A stretch of 17,135 nt of DNA from a bacterium (GCA_018819665.1 JAHJOY010000319.1:1-17135); one strand, 5' to 3'; numbered from the stretch's first letter, positions 1-7,748 are shown. The notes: generated by a model not told the origin, from the letters alone. Numbers and translations: made by a program.

Positions 1-74
1 ATTCCTAATAAAATTAAAACAAATTCCATCACAATCAATACTCTCTTTCTTTTTTATCCTTTTTCCTTTAAAAA

Positions 75-99
75 TTGTCAAGGGACGGTCCTTTGACAA
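75..99 (+). repeat. REP palindrome, copy 1 (left of transposase gene)
   Basis: An imperfect 25-bp palindrome starting TTGTCAAGGGACGG and ending TCCTTTGACAA; the arms TTGTCAAGG and CCTTTGACAA pair with small asymmetries. It lies 15 bp beyond the stop codon of the transposase gene. The inverse orientation of the matching copy at 954-978 supports a shared origin. Confidence 0.85.
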
Positions 100-113
100 A
101 CTTTTTAAACTTT

Positions 114-908
114 TTATGACTTGACCAATTGCACAATCCCTCGATTAATCTCTAAAAGATTAGCAATCTCCCTATCTGCCAATACTGATTTATTTTTTAA
201 TTCACTTATCAGCTCATCACGAAAGATTTTATTTCTTCTCTCCTTTAGTGATGTAAGTTCAAGATGATTTTTTTTTAGATATTGATCTCGGAAATTTAAG
301 GCTTTCTGATTAGTATCTATCTCTTTTTTATTCTGATTGCCTTCTTTGTATTCTAAAAAATCACGATTGTCTTCTTCCTGAGAAAATTTTATAAATAAAG
401 AGAGGGCCTTCGGTAAATTCTTCGAAAATAGCTTTAAAACATCTTCTATTGCAATCATTCTAGTTTGATTGTTAAGATATTCAGAATAGGAGCTCCACTT
501 ATAATCTTCTGGTAGTTTTACCAACCTGGCTTTGAGGGGATTATTATGGATATAACGGATTGCTGCTAATAAATATGGTTCACCTTCTACAACTTCACTC
601 TTGAATCTATCTTGAAAGAGATGGCCACTCTGTTGGTATTTTTTATTAAAATATATTGCGTAAACAGTATTAATTCTTTTCATTATATGAGAAATATTAT
701 CTTTATTCTCTTTTAAGATTAAATGTAAATGATTATCCATCAGGCAATAAGCATAGAGGATAAATTCATTATCCTTCTTCTTGTTGGTTAAAGTATATAA
801 AAATTTTTGCCGATCTTTATCATCAAGAAAAATATCTCTTCCAGAATTACCTCTAAGCATAATATGATAAATCTGGCTTGAGCTTAATATTCTCTTCTGT
901 CTAGACAT
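114..908 (-). CDS. REP-associated tyrosine transposase (IS200-like, Y1 HUH family)
   Basis: A 264-residue protein of the Y1_Tnp (IS200/TnpA-REP) family, which nicks single-stranded hairpin DNA through a 5'-phosphotyrosine intermediate. The HUH metal-binding pair is H60-L61-H62 in the stretch YCLMDNHLHLIL. The probable catalytic tyrosine is Y119 in the family-typical AAIRYIHNNPLKARLV block, and GHLFQDRFKS (95-104) is another family signature. The C-terminal 20-odd residues (LADREIANLLEINRGIV) look like a helix-turn-helix, a common extension in RAYTs. The ATG at 906-908 follows a weak GGGGT ribosome-binding site. The gene is intact, with all catalytic residues present, and stands alone. Its REP partners flank it at 75-99 and 954-978. 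Confidence 0.9.
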   Translation of the reverse strand: MSRQKRILSSSQIYHIMLRGNSGRDIFLDDKDRQKFLYTLTNKKKDNEFILYAYCLMDNHLHLILKENKDNISHIMKRINTVYAIYFNKKYQQSGHLFQDRFKSEVVEGEPYLLAAIRYIHNNPLKARLVKLPEDYKWSSYSEYLNNQTRMIAIEDVLKLFSKNLPKALSLFIKFSQEEDNRDFLEYKEGNQNKKEIDTNQKALNFRDQYLKKNHLELTSLKERRNKIFRDELISELKNKSVLADREIANLLEINRGIVQLVKS

Positions 909-953
909 ATTATTTACCCCACAGCTTTTTTATTATACCTTCGATTTAAAACC

Positions 954-978
954 TTGTCAAAGGACCGTCCCCTGACAA
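954..978 (-). repeat. REP palindrome, copy 2 (right of transposase gene)
   Basis: A 25-bp imperfect palindrome starting TTGTCAAAGGACCG and ending CCCCTGACAA. Its reverse complement differs from copy 1 at one position. It lies 45 bp upstream of the transposase start and about 35 bp upstream of the -10 of the next gene. Confidence 0.85.
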
Positions 979-992
979 GTCCCCTGGTAAAT

Positions 993-1021
993 TACTATTC
1001 AACTATGTGATATGCTATAAT
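993..1021 (+). promoter_or_regulatory. Candidate sigma-70 promoter with extended -10 for the hemolysin III gene
   Basis: TGCTATAAT (1013-1021) is an extended -10 with a perfect TATAAT hexamer. A poor -35 (TTACTA, 993-998) sits 17 bp upstream, as is common for extended -10 promoters. Transcription would begin near 1028, giving a leader of about 70 nt before the ATG at 1100. This is a sequence match only. Confidence 0.5.
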
Positions 1022-1041
1022 TCTAACATAGATATACTTTA

Positions 1042-1058
1042 TTGAAAAAGTTTTTCAA
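1042..1058. promoter_or_regulatory. 17-bp perfect palindrome in the leader of the hemolysin III gene
   Basis: TTGAAAAAGTTTTTCAA is a perfect dyad with 8-bp arms around one base. It lies between the predicted transcription start (about 1028) and the ribosome-binding site (1083-1087). The position would suit a repressor operator; it is too short and A/T-only to be a convincing RNA hairpin. Confidence 0.35.
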
Positions 1059-1099
1059 CATATTAAAATATAGAATAGACATGAGGTAAATATTATTAA

Positions 1100-1780
1100 A
1101 TGAAAAATTTAGAAAACGAGAAAAATGCTTTAAAAACACAAGCCCATTCACTTAAATCTCAGACCTTGGGTGAGGAAATTGCCAACAGTATTACTCATGG
1201 TATCGGAGCAGGTTTAAGTATTGCTGCTCTGGTAATTTTAGCAGTTCTTGCCAGCAGACGCGGTGATGCCTGGAGAATAGTGAGTTTCAGTATATACGGA
1301 GCTACACTTATTTTGCTTTATCTCTCTTCCACCCTTTACCATAGCTTTGTAAACTCAAAGATAAAGAATTTTTTCAGAATTCTGGACCATTCAGCAATCT
1401 ATCTTCTTATTGCAGGCACCTACACACCTGTTACCCTTACACTTATGAGAGGAGCTTGGGGATGGACTCTCTTTGGGCTTGCCTGGGCAATGGCAATAGG
1501 AGGAATTATTATCACCGCACTCCTTCTGGATAAACTTAAAGCTTTATTGGTATTATCTTATGTAGTTATGGGATTACTTGTGGTTATTGCCATAAAGCCA
1601 ATGATACAGATGGTTCCCAAGGGAATGATTGCCTGGCTTCTTATCGGAGGAGCTTGCTATATTTTAGGAATAATATTTTATTTATGGAAAAGATTGCCTT
1701 ACCACCACCCCATCTGGCATCTATTTGTTTTAGGCGGAAGCATTTCTCATTTTTTGGGTATATTATTCTATCTCACTTAA
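1100..1780 (+). CDS. Hemolysin III / PAQR family seven-helix membrane protein
   Basis: A 226-residue protein with about seven hydrophobic segments filling residues 32-225, the normal length for bacterial HlyIII (YqfA/YplQ-like) proteins. Family signatures are present in order: GEEIANSITHGIGAG (24-38), SSTLYHSF (76-83, H81), RILDHSAIYLLIAGTYTPV (93-111, D96) and HHPIWHLFVLGGSISHF (202-218). By analogy with the adiponectin receptors, H81, H203 and H207 would bind zinc in a hydrolase-like site. Bacterial members are linked to lipid or membrane homeostasis; a direct haemolytic role is doubtful. A GAGGT ribosome-binding site lies at 1083-1087, a slightly long 12 nt from the ATG. It is the only plus-strand gene here and appears monocistronic, converging on the AOR gene. 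Confidence 0.9.
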   Translation: MKNLENEKNALKTQAHSLKSQTLGEEIANSITHGIGAGLSIAALVILAVLASRRGDAWRIVSFSIYGATLILLYLSSTLYHSFVNSKIKNFFRILDHSAIYLLIAGTYTPVTLTLMRGAWGWTLFGLAWAMAIGGIIITALLLDKLKALLVLSYVVMGLLVVIAIKPMIQMVPKGMIAWLLIGGACYILGIIFYLWKRLPYHHPIWHLFVLGGSISHFLGILFYLT

Positions 1781-1797
1781 AAACTCTTTTATCAAAG

Positions 1798-1872
1798 AAG
1801 TTTGTCAAGGAACAGTCCTTTGACAAACTTCTTGACAATGTTAAACTTTGTCAAAGGACCGTCCCTCGACAA
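1798..1872. repeat. REP doublet (REPIN-like), copies 3 and 4, between converging genes
   Basis: Two further copies of the transposase-associated palindrome, at 1802-1826 (starts TTGTCAAGGAACAG, orientation A) and 1848-1872 (starts TTGTCAAAGGACCG, inverted), are separated by 21 bp. The first is extended by matching flanks to AAGTTTGTCAAGGA / TCCTTTGACAAACTT. This A/A' order at short spacing is the layout of a REPIN. It lies in the gap between the 3' ends of the hemolysin III gene and the AOR gene, where it could also act as a bidirectional 3'-end hairpin. Confidence 0.8.
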
Positions 1873-1888
1873 ATATTAAAGAGTTCAT

Positions 1889-3646
1889 TTATTTAAAAAT
1901 TTCGTTTTTAACACACTTCACCACTTTGTCCACAAAAGTCTTGTCTATTTTGCCCACTAATGAAGGGGTTTCAAATATTCGTTCAGGTAAACGATAATTA
2001 TCTAAAGAAAATCCTTCCTGAATTTTAAAATTATATTTTTCTCGATGTATTTCCTTCCCAATATTAAGAAGATCGTCAGAAGTGATATCATATCCAGCAG
2101 AATAAAGAGCCTGAGTGATAATATCTGCTCCATAAATCCCTCGGGCAAAGAAGCATACTACCAGACTGGAGAGGATCTGACGCCAGCGTTCCTCATTTAA
2201 CAATTCTTTAGCCAATTTTTCGGGAGTAGTTTTTTCTTTGGCCAAAATCTTCTGGTCTATACTGTATCCGCCATTATCCAGATGACTGTGCCTTGCCCCA
2301 ACCAGAAGGCCGATGTGAGCAGCCGGACCGGTATGGTATCCAGCCATTTCATTTCCACCAAAGGCAAGGGCGAAGTCTTCTCCTCCGTATTGTTGGGCAG
2401 CATATTCGACTCCCCGGGCCAGGGCCTGATAGAACTGGTTCGGTTGTTTAAAAATAAATTGCACTGCCTTAATAAAAGAGGAATAGTTTCCCCAGCTAAA
2501 TTTGATGCCATTAGTATCTTTTTCAGAAATAATCCCTCTCTCCTGGGCCTCTGTAGCCCAGGCTAAAATTACCCCGGTACTCATAGAGTCCAGACCTAAT
2601 CTTTCTATCTGGTCAATCAGTTTTAAGAGTCCTTCAGCATCAGATATACCAAGCATTGACCCCAGGGCATAAATAGGTTCATAATCATAAGAAATCATGG
2701 ATGTTTTGTAGAAATATGATTCATCCTCATAAGGCTCCCTGAGCGCAGCAATATGAATACAGCCTACCGGGCAGTGAGAACAGGCCAGCCGTCGGCCTAA
2801 ATATCCCTCGGCCAGCTTCTCTCCGGATATATTCAAGGCTCCTTCAAATTTCGCTTCTTTAAGATTACGAGTAGGAAGTCCACCCAATTCATTTAAGGGG
2901 AGGATATTCTCGGCAGTACCGAGGTCATGGTATTTCTTCATCACCGGTGAGGAAGTTGCTGCCTTATAGATATGGTCATATATCTTCCGATATTGGGTTT
3001 TATCCCTGGTAGGAAGAGAATGTTTACCGGATATTACTACTGCCTTCAATTTTTTACTGCCAAACACCGCTCCCAGACCTAATCTGCCAAAATGCCGGTA
3101 AGTTTCAGTAGTAACACAGGCATAAGGAATTAACTTCTCCCCTGCTCCGCCTATCCGCATTATGGTCCTTAATCCGCTCGCTGGTTCGTTTTGTCGGATA
3201 ATTCTTCCTACCGTAAAACTGTTAGTCATCCCCCATAGGGCGGAAGCATCCCTGAAATAGATTCGGTCACTATGAATGGCTAAATATAAAGGAGTAGAAC
3301 TTGCTCCTTTTATTACCATTGCCCCGTATCCGGCTAAACGAAGAGCTACCGCACTCCGCCCTCCACAGTGACTCTCTCCCAGATTACCGGTATGAGGGGA
3401 TTTAAACATAGCTACGGTCTTTGAGGCCAGAGGGAATAGACCGGTCAAGGGGCCCACCGCAAATATAATAGGATTTTCCGGACCTAAAGGGTCACTGCCA
3501 GCGGGACATTCTTCTTTAAGAAGTTGGATAGCTACTCCCGCGCCCCCTAAATATTTTTCGAAAATGTCTTCTCTTCTTTCTACCCAATATTTCTTCTGAG
3601 AAAGATCTATATAAAGAACATTGGCCAGAAGATCATTTTTAAACAT
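1889..3646 (-). CDS. aor: Aldehyde:ferredoxin oxidoreductase (tungsten/molybdopterin AOR family)
   Basis: A 585-residue protein of the AOR family, enzymes that interconvert aldehydes and carboxylic acids, or related substrates, using a bis-pyranopterin tungsten centre and one [4Fe-4S] cluster. The N-terminal AOR_N domain covers about residues 1-205 with the family blocks FKSPHTGNLGESHCGGR (81-97) and FGRLGLGAVFGSKKLKAVV (186-204). The cluster cysteines follow the C-x2-C-x3-C plus distal C pattern (C289, C292, C296, C498). The usual substrate-side motif EMPxYDPRG is replaced by EMAGYHTG (433-440), followed by ARHSHLDNGGYSIDQ (451-465), so this is not a standard aldehyde oxidase and its substrate is unknown. 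It starts one base after the ferredoxin stop codon, indicating coupled translation and a heterodimer like other AORs with polyferredoxin subunits. Confidence 0.9.
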   Translation of the reverse strand: MFKNDLLANVLYIDLSQKKYWVERREDIFEKYLGGAGVAIQLLKEECPAGSDPLGPENPIIFAVGPLTGLFPLASKTVAMFKSPHTGNLGESHCGGRSAVALRLAGYGAMVIKGASSTPLYLAIHSDRIYFRDASALWGMTNSFTVGRIIRQNEPASGLRTIMRIGGAGEKLIPYACVTTETYRHFGRLGLGAVFGSKKLKAVVISGKHSLPTRDKTQYRKIYDHIYKAATSSPVMKKYHDLGTAENILPLNELGGLPTRNLKEAKFEGALNISGEKLAEGYLGRRLACSHCPVGCIHIAALREPYEDESYFYKTSMISYDYEPIYALGSMLGISDAEGLLKLIDQIERLGLDSMSTGVILAWATEAQERGIISEKDTNGIKFSWGNYSSFIKAVQFIFKQPNQFYQALARGVEYAAQQYGGEDFALAFGGNEMAGYHTGPAAHIGLLVGARHSHLDNGGYSIDQKILAKEKTTPEKLAKELLNEERWRQILSSLVVCFFARGIYGADIITQALYSAGYDITSDDLLNIGKEIHREKYNFKIQEGFSLDNYRLPERIFETPSLVGKIDKTFVDKVVKCVKNEIFK

Positions 3647-3647
3647 T

Positions 3648-4049
3648 TTAAGAGCCCCCTTTCTCTAATTCCAGCACCTCATGAGGACAGAATTTCGCAC
3701 AATAACCGCAATAGGTGCAGACCATCGGCTTGTTAATTTCATCATCCCAAAATATGGCTCCTATAATACAGGCATCTTTACAGTAACCGCATCCTATACA
3801 TTTGGTAATATCCAACTTTACCCCTCCGCCTTCTTTGGGGACTAAGGCATTAGTAGGGCATACTCTGGCACAGGGTGGGTCAGAACAGGCCCGACAGACC
3901 ACTACGATAAATCCTCGTTCCATCCCCCCGGCAGACCTTATCCCTATACTGGATCTGGCTAAACCCGCTTCACCTTTTCGCCGGGCACAGGCAAACATAC
4001 AACTCTGACAGCCAATACATTTATCTACATCTTTTACTGTTAATCTCAT
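3648..4049 (-). CDS. Four-cluster ferredoxin-like electron-transfer subunit of the AOR
   Basis: A 133-residue protein with sixteen cysteines in four 4Fe-4S motifs: C11/C14/C17/C21, C52/C55/C60/C64 (C-x2-C-x4-C-x3-C, the HycB/DmsB-type variant), C84/C87/C90/C94 and C111/C114/C117/C121. This matches the small electron-transfer subunits found beside AOR-type enzymes (AorA, WOR5-S, YdhY-like). It would pass electrons between the AOR tungsten site and a soluble carrier. No signal peptide or membrane segment is seen, so it is cytoplasmic. A strong AGGAGG site (4055-4060) lies 5 nt from the ATG. It is first in a two-gene unit, with AOR beginning after a 1-nt gap. The exact carrier (ferredoxin, NAD-linked or other) cannot be read from the sequence. 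Confidence 0.88.
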   Translation of the reverse strand: MRLTVKDVDKCIGCQSCMFACARRKGEAGLARSSIGIRSAGGMERGFIVVVCRACSDPPCARVCPTNALVPKEGGGVKLDITKCIGCGYCKDACIIGAIFWDDEINKPMVCTYCGYCAKFCPHEVLELEKGGS

Positions 4050-4085
4050 AATTTCCTCCTTATTTTAAAATGGAGTCAGTTCTAT

Positions 4086-4113
4086 TTTATAATTGTAACC
4101 CAAAAGTACACAA
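4086..4113 (-). promoter_or_regulatory. Weak candidate promoter for the ferredoxin-AOR unit
   Basis: On the minus strand, TTGTGT (4108-4113) and TATAAA (4086-4091) are separated by 16 bp. Initiation near 4079 would give a leader of about 30 nt containing the AGGAGG site. The -35 match is poor, so this is tentative. Confidence 0.3.
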
Positions 4114-4117
4114 AATA

Positions 4118-4195
4118 GTAAGGGGCACGATGCATCGTGCCCAGAGGAGAAATTAGGCAATAGTATGGCGAGGGCACAATTCATTGTGCCCCTTA
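4118..4195. repeat. Paired palindromic hairpins (GTARGG family), inverted pair
   Basis: Two palindromes face each other. GGGCACGATGCATCGTGCCC (4123-4142) is a perfect 20-bp palindrome. GGGCACAAT-TC-ATTGTGCCC (4172-4191) has perfect 9-bp arms. The outer edges TAAGGGGCAC (4119-4128) and GTGCCCCTTA (4186-4195) are exact inverted repeats, defining a unit of about 77 bp. Neither hairpin is followed by a T-run on the minus strand, so they are poor intrinsic terminators. Related hairpins occur at 16921-17104. Confidence 0.75.
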
Positions 4196-4212
4196 ATCAA
4201 TCTTATTTCCAA

Positions 4213-4247
4213 CGCGATACGCGATACGCAATACGAGATACGAGATA
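4213..4247. repeat. Five-copy heptamer tandem repeat (CGCGATA type)
   Basis: Five head-to-tail 7-bp units: CGCGATA, CGCGATA, CGCAATA, CGAGATA, CGAGATA. It sits between the MFS gene 3' end and the hairpin pair. There is no spacer structure, so this is not CRISPR; it is a short tandem repeat of unknown role. A different heptamer array, also beside GTARGG hairpins, lies at 16891-16925. Confidence 0.8.
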
Positions 4248-4296
4248 TAATCTGTTGAAAATATTTTTTGGCTTTTTGGAAAATAACCATTTTATA

Positions 4297-5481
4297 TTAT
4301 TCTAACATAAACATTATTATAAACATAGATATTGATAATCCTGCCCCAGCATAAAACGCTCCACCTATTCCCCAAACGCCTATAACCAGCCCTATCAAAA
4401 ACGGACCCAGAGTTTGACCCACTCGAAAAGTCATCCCACTTATAGACATAAAAGTAGCCCGGTATTTCAGAGGTGCCGCCCCTGCAAAGAGGGCTTGAAT
4501 AACAGGAATACTCATACCATGAGCAATCCCAAAAATAAGAACAGGAATAAAAAATAGTTCAAGCCGAGGGATAAGAGGAATAATCGATAAAGCAAGGGCA
4601 TAGAGAATAAAAGATATTTTCATAATAATTTTCTTTGAAAAGAGCTTGATAATTTTACCCAGTTGGGAAGAGGTAAAGGCAGCGATAAGAGATACACCAG
4701 CCATAATCAAACCGATAATAAGGGGGGATGCAGCAAATGAATTTCCCAGTAAAAGTGGAAAATAGGTCATATATGAGCCAAAAAGCATAACAAAGATAAT
4801 AATACCAATAACTAACAGTCCGACAACCTGGCGATTTCTTAATTTTTTCCAGACGATATTCAGATGTTCTCTAATATGCACTTCATTTTCAGGTTCCGGA
4901 GTTTTTAGATTGAATAATACCAAAAATCCTATTGGAACAGCTATTACAGGTAAGATAAAAGGATAATGCCAGCCCATCATCGCCAGAGCTCCGCCAATAG
5001 CCGGATAACCTGCAGAGCCTATACTTCGAACACTGGAATTGTAGCCCATTGCGGTTATAAGTTCTTTTTTGGAATAAAGATCTCCGATAATAGTAACAGT
5101 TAAAGAGCCCAGGGGAGCTGCCCCTATCCCTTGAATTAAACGCAATATCAGCAATAGCTTAAAATCACGTACAAAAAAACACAATCCTCCAGCTATGCCA
5201 AATAACATTAGAGAGGGAATAATTATCTTCTTCCTGCCCCATCGGTCGGCGATCACCCCTAAAAAAGGGGTTAACAGAATGCCGGGAAAAGAAAAAACAG
5301 CAATTAAAAGCCCGACATCCTTGGCTGATATATTTAACTCCTTAACTATTTTGGGAAAGGCAGGAGTAATACTGGATACTCCCATAATATAAGTCAGGGT
5401 TATCCCAAATATAATCTGCAGGTTAGTATCCAGATAGATTTTTCTCTTACTTTTTCTTTTTTCTTTTTTATTAGATTTCAT
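4297..5481 (-). CDS. MFS transporter (12-helix, drug/metabolite antiporter-like)
   Basis: A 394-residue major facilitator superfamily protein with about 12 transmembrane segments. Motif A between helices 2 and 3 reads GVIADRWGRKK (75-85), and the helix-4 region reads LRLIQGIGAAPLG (113-125), with the conserved R114 and the G-x-x-x-G spacing of proton-linked antiporters. This places it near DHA1-type exporters, but the substrate cannot be predicted. The N-terminus has a strongly basic cytoplasmic tail (K/R-rich, residues 2-14). The gene begins 23 nt after ahcY on the same strand with only a weak AGGA ribosome-binding site, so it is probably co-transcribed with ahcY and the ABC genes. That context suggests export or exchange of a product of the methylation cycle or of nucleoside metabolism (inference). 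Confidence 0.85.
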   Translation of the reverse strand: MKSNKKEKRKSKRKIYLDTNLQIIFGITLTYIMGVSSITPAFPKIVKELNISAKDVGLLIAVFSFPGILLTPFLGVIADRWGRKKIIIPSLMLFGIAGGLCFFVRDFKLLLILRLIQGIGAAPLGSLTVTIIGDLYSKKELITAMGYNSSVRSIGSAGYPAIGGALAMMGWHYPFILPVIAVPIGFLVLFNLKTPEPENEVHIREHLNIVWKKLRNRQVVGLLVIGIIIFVMLFGSYMTYFPLLLGNSFAASPLIIGLIMAGVSLIAAFTSSQLGKIIKLFSKKIIMKISFILYALALSIIPLIPRLELFFIPVLIFGIAHGMSIPVIQALFAGAAPLKYRATFMSISGMTFRVGQTLGPFLIGLVIGVWGIGGAFYAGAGLSISMFIIMFMLE

Positions 5482-5504
5482 AAAAGATAAATTATCCTAT
5501 TTCT

Positions 5505-6761
5505 TTAAATTTTCCATTCCTGGAGATATCTTTTTTGATCAGGGGTAAGTTCATCAATCCCTACCCCCGAAGCTTCTAACATTAACCGGGCTACCTGTTG
5601 GTCTATCTCTTCCGGAACCTTGTAAAGCTTATTTTCTAATTCTTTATAATGGTCATTGATATGCTTTATGGAAAGAGCTTGTAAGGCAAAGGATAAATCC
5701 ATAATCTCCACCGGGTGACCATCTCCGGCAGAAATATTAACCAGAGTCCCTTGAGCCAATAAATAGATTCTTCGGCCATCTTTTAAAATATATTCATCGA
5801 TGTTTTTTCTCACTTCGCTTTTCTTTTCTACAGCTAAATCTTCTAAATCTCTCTTGGAAATTTCTACATCGAAATGCCCCGCATTGGATAGGATAGCTTT
5901 ATCTTTCATCTTCTCCATATGTTTTTTTGCTAATACATCTTTATTTCCAGTAGCAGTAATAAATATATCTGCATAGGGAACTGCCTCTTCTAATTTCATA
6001 ACCCTAAAACCATCCATCCGTGCCTCGATAGCTCGGATAGGATTTATTTCCGTAATTATTATTTCCGCACCTAATCCCTGCCCTCGGGAGGCAATGCCCT
6101 TACCACACCAACCATATCCTATTACTACCACAGTCTTACCGGCAATATTAAGATTGGTAGTCCTCATAATAGCATCCCAGACTGACTGGCCAGTGCCATA
6201 GCGATTATCAAAGAGATATTTCATATAGGCATCATTTACCCTTATCACCGGAAAGGCAAGTTGACCTTCTCTTTCCAGGGCTTGCAGCCTGATTACCCCG
6301 GAAGTAGTCTCTTCTGCTGCACCTAAAACATTTCTCTGTAATTCTTTTCTTTCGGTAGAAACTATAGAAACCAATTCTGCCCCATCATCTATGATAAGAT
6401 GGGGTTTAATGTCCAAGACCCGATTTAAATAATATCTGAACTTATTATCGGAGACACCATATTGGGCATACACCTTTACCCCTTCTTCTGCCAAAGCTGC
6501 TGTTACTTCATCCTTGGTAGAGTAGGGATTGCTCCCCGTAACTGCTACCTCTGCCCCTCCGCTCCTCATCACCAGGGCCAGATAAGCAGTCTTGGCCTCC
6601 AGATGAACACTTATGGCTATCCTCTTATTCTGAAAAGGTCTTTCTTTAAGAAACTGATTTTTTAGGGTATTTAAAATGGGCATATGTTCACTGACCCAAT
6701 TAATCTTTTTTCTCCCCTCAGCAGCCAGGGAAATATCTCTTATCTCATAATCAGAATTCAT
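5505..6761 (-). CDS. ahcY: S-adenosylhomocysteine hydrolase (adenosylhomocysteinase)
   Basis: A 418-residue NAD-dependent enzyme that splits S-adenosylhomocysteine into adenosine and homocysteine. It is the short archaeal/Thermotoga-like form without the roughly 40-residue insertion of many bacterial AhcY proteins. The Rossmann loop is GYGWCGKG (215-222). Residues matching the human active site are D126, E150/E151 (EETTSGV), K181, D185, N186 (FDNRYG), H296 (SNAGHFDVEI) and H349 (GDGHPVEIM). The human Cys195 position is Thr190, as in other members of this form. Related archaeal enzymes can act on S-inosylhomocysteine instead, which cannot be excluded. AGGAGG (6772-6777) lies 10 nt from the ATG. 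It lies 57 nt after the second permease gene and 23 nt before the MFS gene, placing it inside a transport operon. Confidence 0.95.
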   Translation of the reverse strand: MNSDYEIRDISLAAEGRKKINWVSEHMPILNTLKNQFLKERPFQNKRIAISVHLEAKTAYLALVMRSGGAEVAVTGSNPYSTKDEVTAALAEEGVKVYAQYGVSDNKFRYYLNRVLDIKPHLIIDDGAELVSIVSTERKELQRNVLGAAEETTSGVIRLQALEREGQLAFPVIRVNDAYMKYLFDNRYGTGQSVWDAIMRTTNLNIAGKTVVVIGYGWCGKGIASRGQGLGAEIIITEINPIRAIEARMDGFRVMKLEEAVPYADIFITATGNKDVLAKKHMEKMKDKAILSNAGHFDVEISKRDLEDLAVEKKSEVRKNIDEYILKDGRRIYLLAQGTLVNISAGDGHPVEIMDLSFALQALSIKHINDHYKELENKLYKVPEEIDQQVARLMLEASGVGIDELTPDQKRYLQEWKI

Positions 6762-6818
6762 ATTATCTTTACCTCCTCACTTTAGATTGCTAAATTAATT
6801 AAAACAATGAATTTTCTA

Positions 6819-7748
6819 CTATTCTTCTCCTTTTTCATAGGGTACTCCTATAGAAGCTGGAGGGTGGGCTCTCCCCACAAAACCAGCCAGAACTACTAAA
6901 CTTAATACAAAAGGAATTATCAGAAAAAACTCCGAAGGAAGATTAATTATCCCTATCCCCTGCAGGCTCTCCTGTAAGGCATCGGCAAATCCAAAGAACA
7001 AAGTAGAGCCTAATACCCCCAGTGGAGTCCATTTACCAAAAATTAAAGCGGCTAAGGCGATATAGCCTCTCCCGGCGGTCATCCTCTCGGCAAAGAAGGA
7101 GAGGTCCCCTAAGGACAGAGAAGCCCCGGCTAATCCAGCTAAAATTCCGCTGATGCTTACTCCTAAATAACGAATTTTATACACATTAATCCCTAAGCTA
7201 TCGGCCGCTAAAGGATGTTCCCCTACCGCCCTCATATGCAATCCTTTAGAAGTTTTATAAAAGAATATATGTAATAAAAAGGCCAAAATAAAACTGAAAT
7301 AAACAAAGATATGATGAGAACTTATAATCTCCCCTAATACCGGGATATCCTTAATGAAGGGGAGAGAAATAATCTCTATCTTGGGGACAATGGGGGAATT
7401 CCCCGGCTTTTCAAAGATAGTCTCTAACAAAAAACCGGTTATACCTAAAGCCAGGATATTGATAGCTGCCCCGGTTACAATCTGATTTGCTTTGAATTTA
7501 ATACTGGCCACACCCAGAAGAAGGGACATCCCCATTCCACTTATCATCCCAGCCAATACTCCCAACCAGGGGTTTTGGGTAAAATAAGAGACAATTACTG
7601 CAAAAAATGCCCCGGTAAGCATCATGCCCTCTAAAGCAATATTAGCTATCCCCACTCTCTCTGAAAAGAGCCCTCCTAAGGCAGCCAGGAGCAAGGGGGT
7701 AGTTTTGCGTAAGGTTAAACTTAAGATTATAACTAAAGATGAAGACAT
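6819..7748 (-). CDS. ABC permease, nucleoside-type, second subunit (NupQ/YufQ-like, BPD_transp_2)
   Basis: An integral membrane subunit of a BMP-dependent ABC importer. Family signatures are RVGIANIALEGMMLTGAFF near the N-terminus, GLHMRAVGEHPLAADSLGIN in the cytoplasmic coupling region, and AERMTAGRGYIALAALIFGKWTPLG near the C-terminus, within about 8-9 hydrophobic segments. The chosen ATG (7746-7748) overlaps the stop codon of the upstream permease as TAATG and lies 8 nt from a perfect AGGAGG (7757-7762), giving 309 residues. An earlier in-frame ATG at 7775 would add nine polar residues (MDDSKEEGL) but has no ribosome-binding site, so the longer form is unlikely. It must pair with the 7748-8782 permease. 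Confidence 0.9.
   Translation of the reverse strand: MSSSLVIILSLTLRKTTPLLLAALGGLFSERVGIANIALEGMMLTGAFFAVIVSYFTQNPWLGVLAGMISGMGMSLLLGVASIKFKANQIVTGAAINILALGITGFLLETIFEKPGNSPIVPKIEIISLPFIKDIPVLGEIISSHHIFVYFSFILAFLLHIFFYKTSKGLHMRAVGEHPLAADSLGINVYKIRYLGVSISGILAGLAGASLSLGDLSFFAERMTAGRGYIALAALIFGKWTPLGVLGSTLFFGFADALQESLQGIGIINLPSEFFLIIPFVLSLVVLAGFVGRAHPPASIGVPYEKGEE

Larger units (their letters stand above)
75..978 (-). mobile_element. RAYT-type transposase gene with flanking inverted REP palindromes
   Basis: A single IS200-like transposase gene is bracketed by two nearly identical 25-bp imperfect palindromes in opposite orientation (75-99 and 954-978). In orientation A the left copy begins TTGTCAAGGGACGG; the reverse complement of the right copy begins TTGTCAGGGGACGG, and both end GGTCCTTTGACAA. 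This is the arrangement known for REP-associated tyrosine transposases (RAYTs), which are usually immobile but process REP hairpins elsewhere in the genome. Two more copies lie at 1802-1826 and 1848-1872. The outer element borders are not proven, because no target-site duplication is evident. Confidence 0.75.

Noticed and set aside
1654..1896. 80-codon plus-strand frame overlapping the end of the hemolysin III gene and the REP doublet
   Set aside because: It overlaps a clear family member in another frame, has no ribosome-binding site, and half of it is translated from palindromic repeats.
4123..4191. Hairpins as intrinsic terminators of the MFS operon
   Set aside because: Neither palindrome is followed by a T-run on the minus strand, and both belong to a repeat family found elsewhere in the window.
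6762..6818. SAH or SAM riboswitch upstream of ahcY
   Set aside because: The gap is only 57 nt, contains no paired stems beyond a few bases, and lies within an operon.
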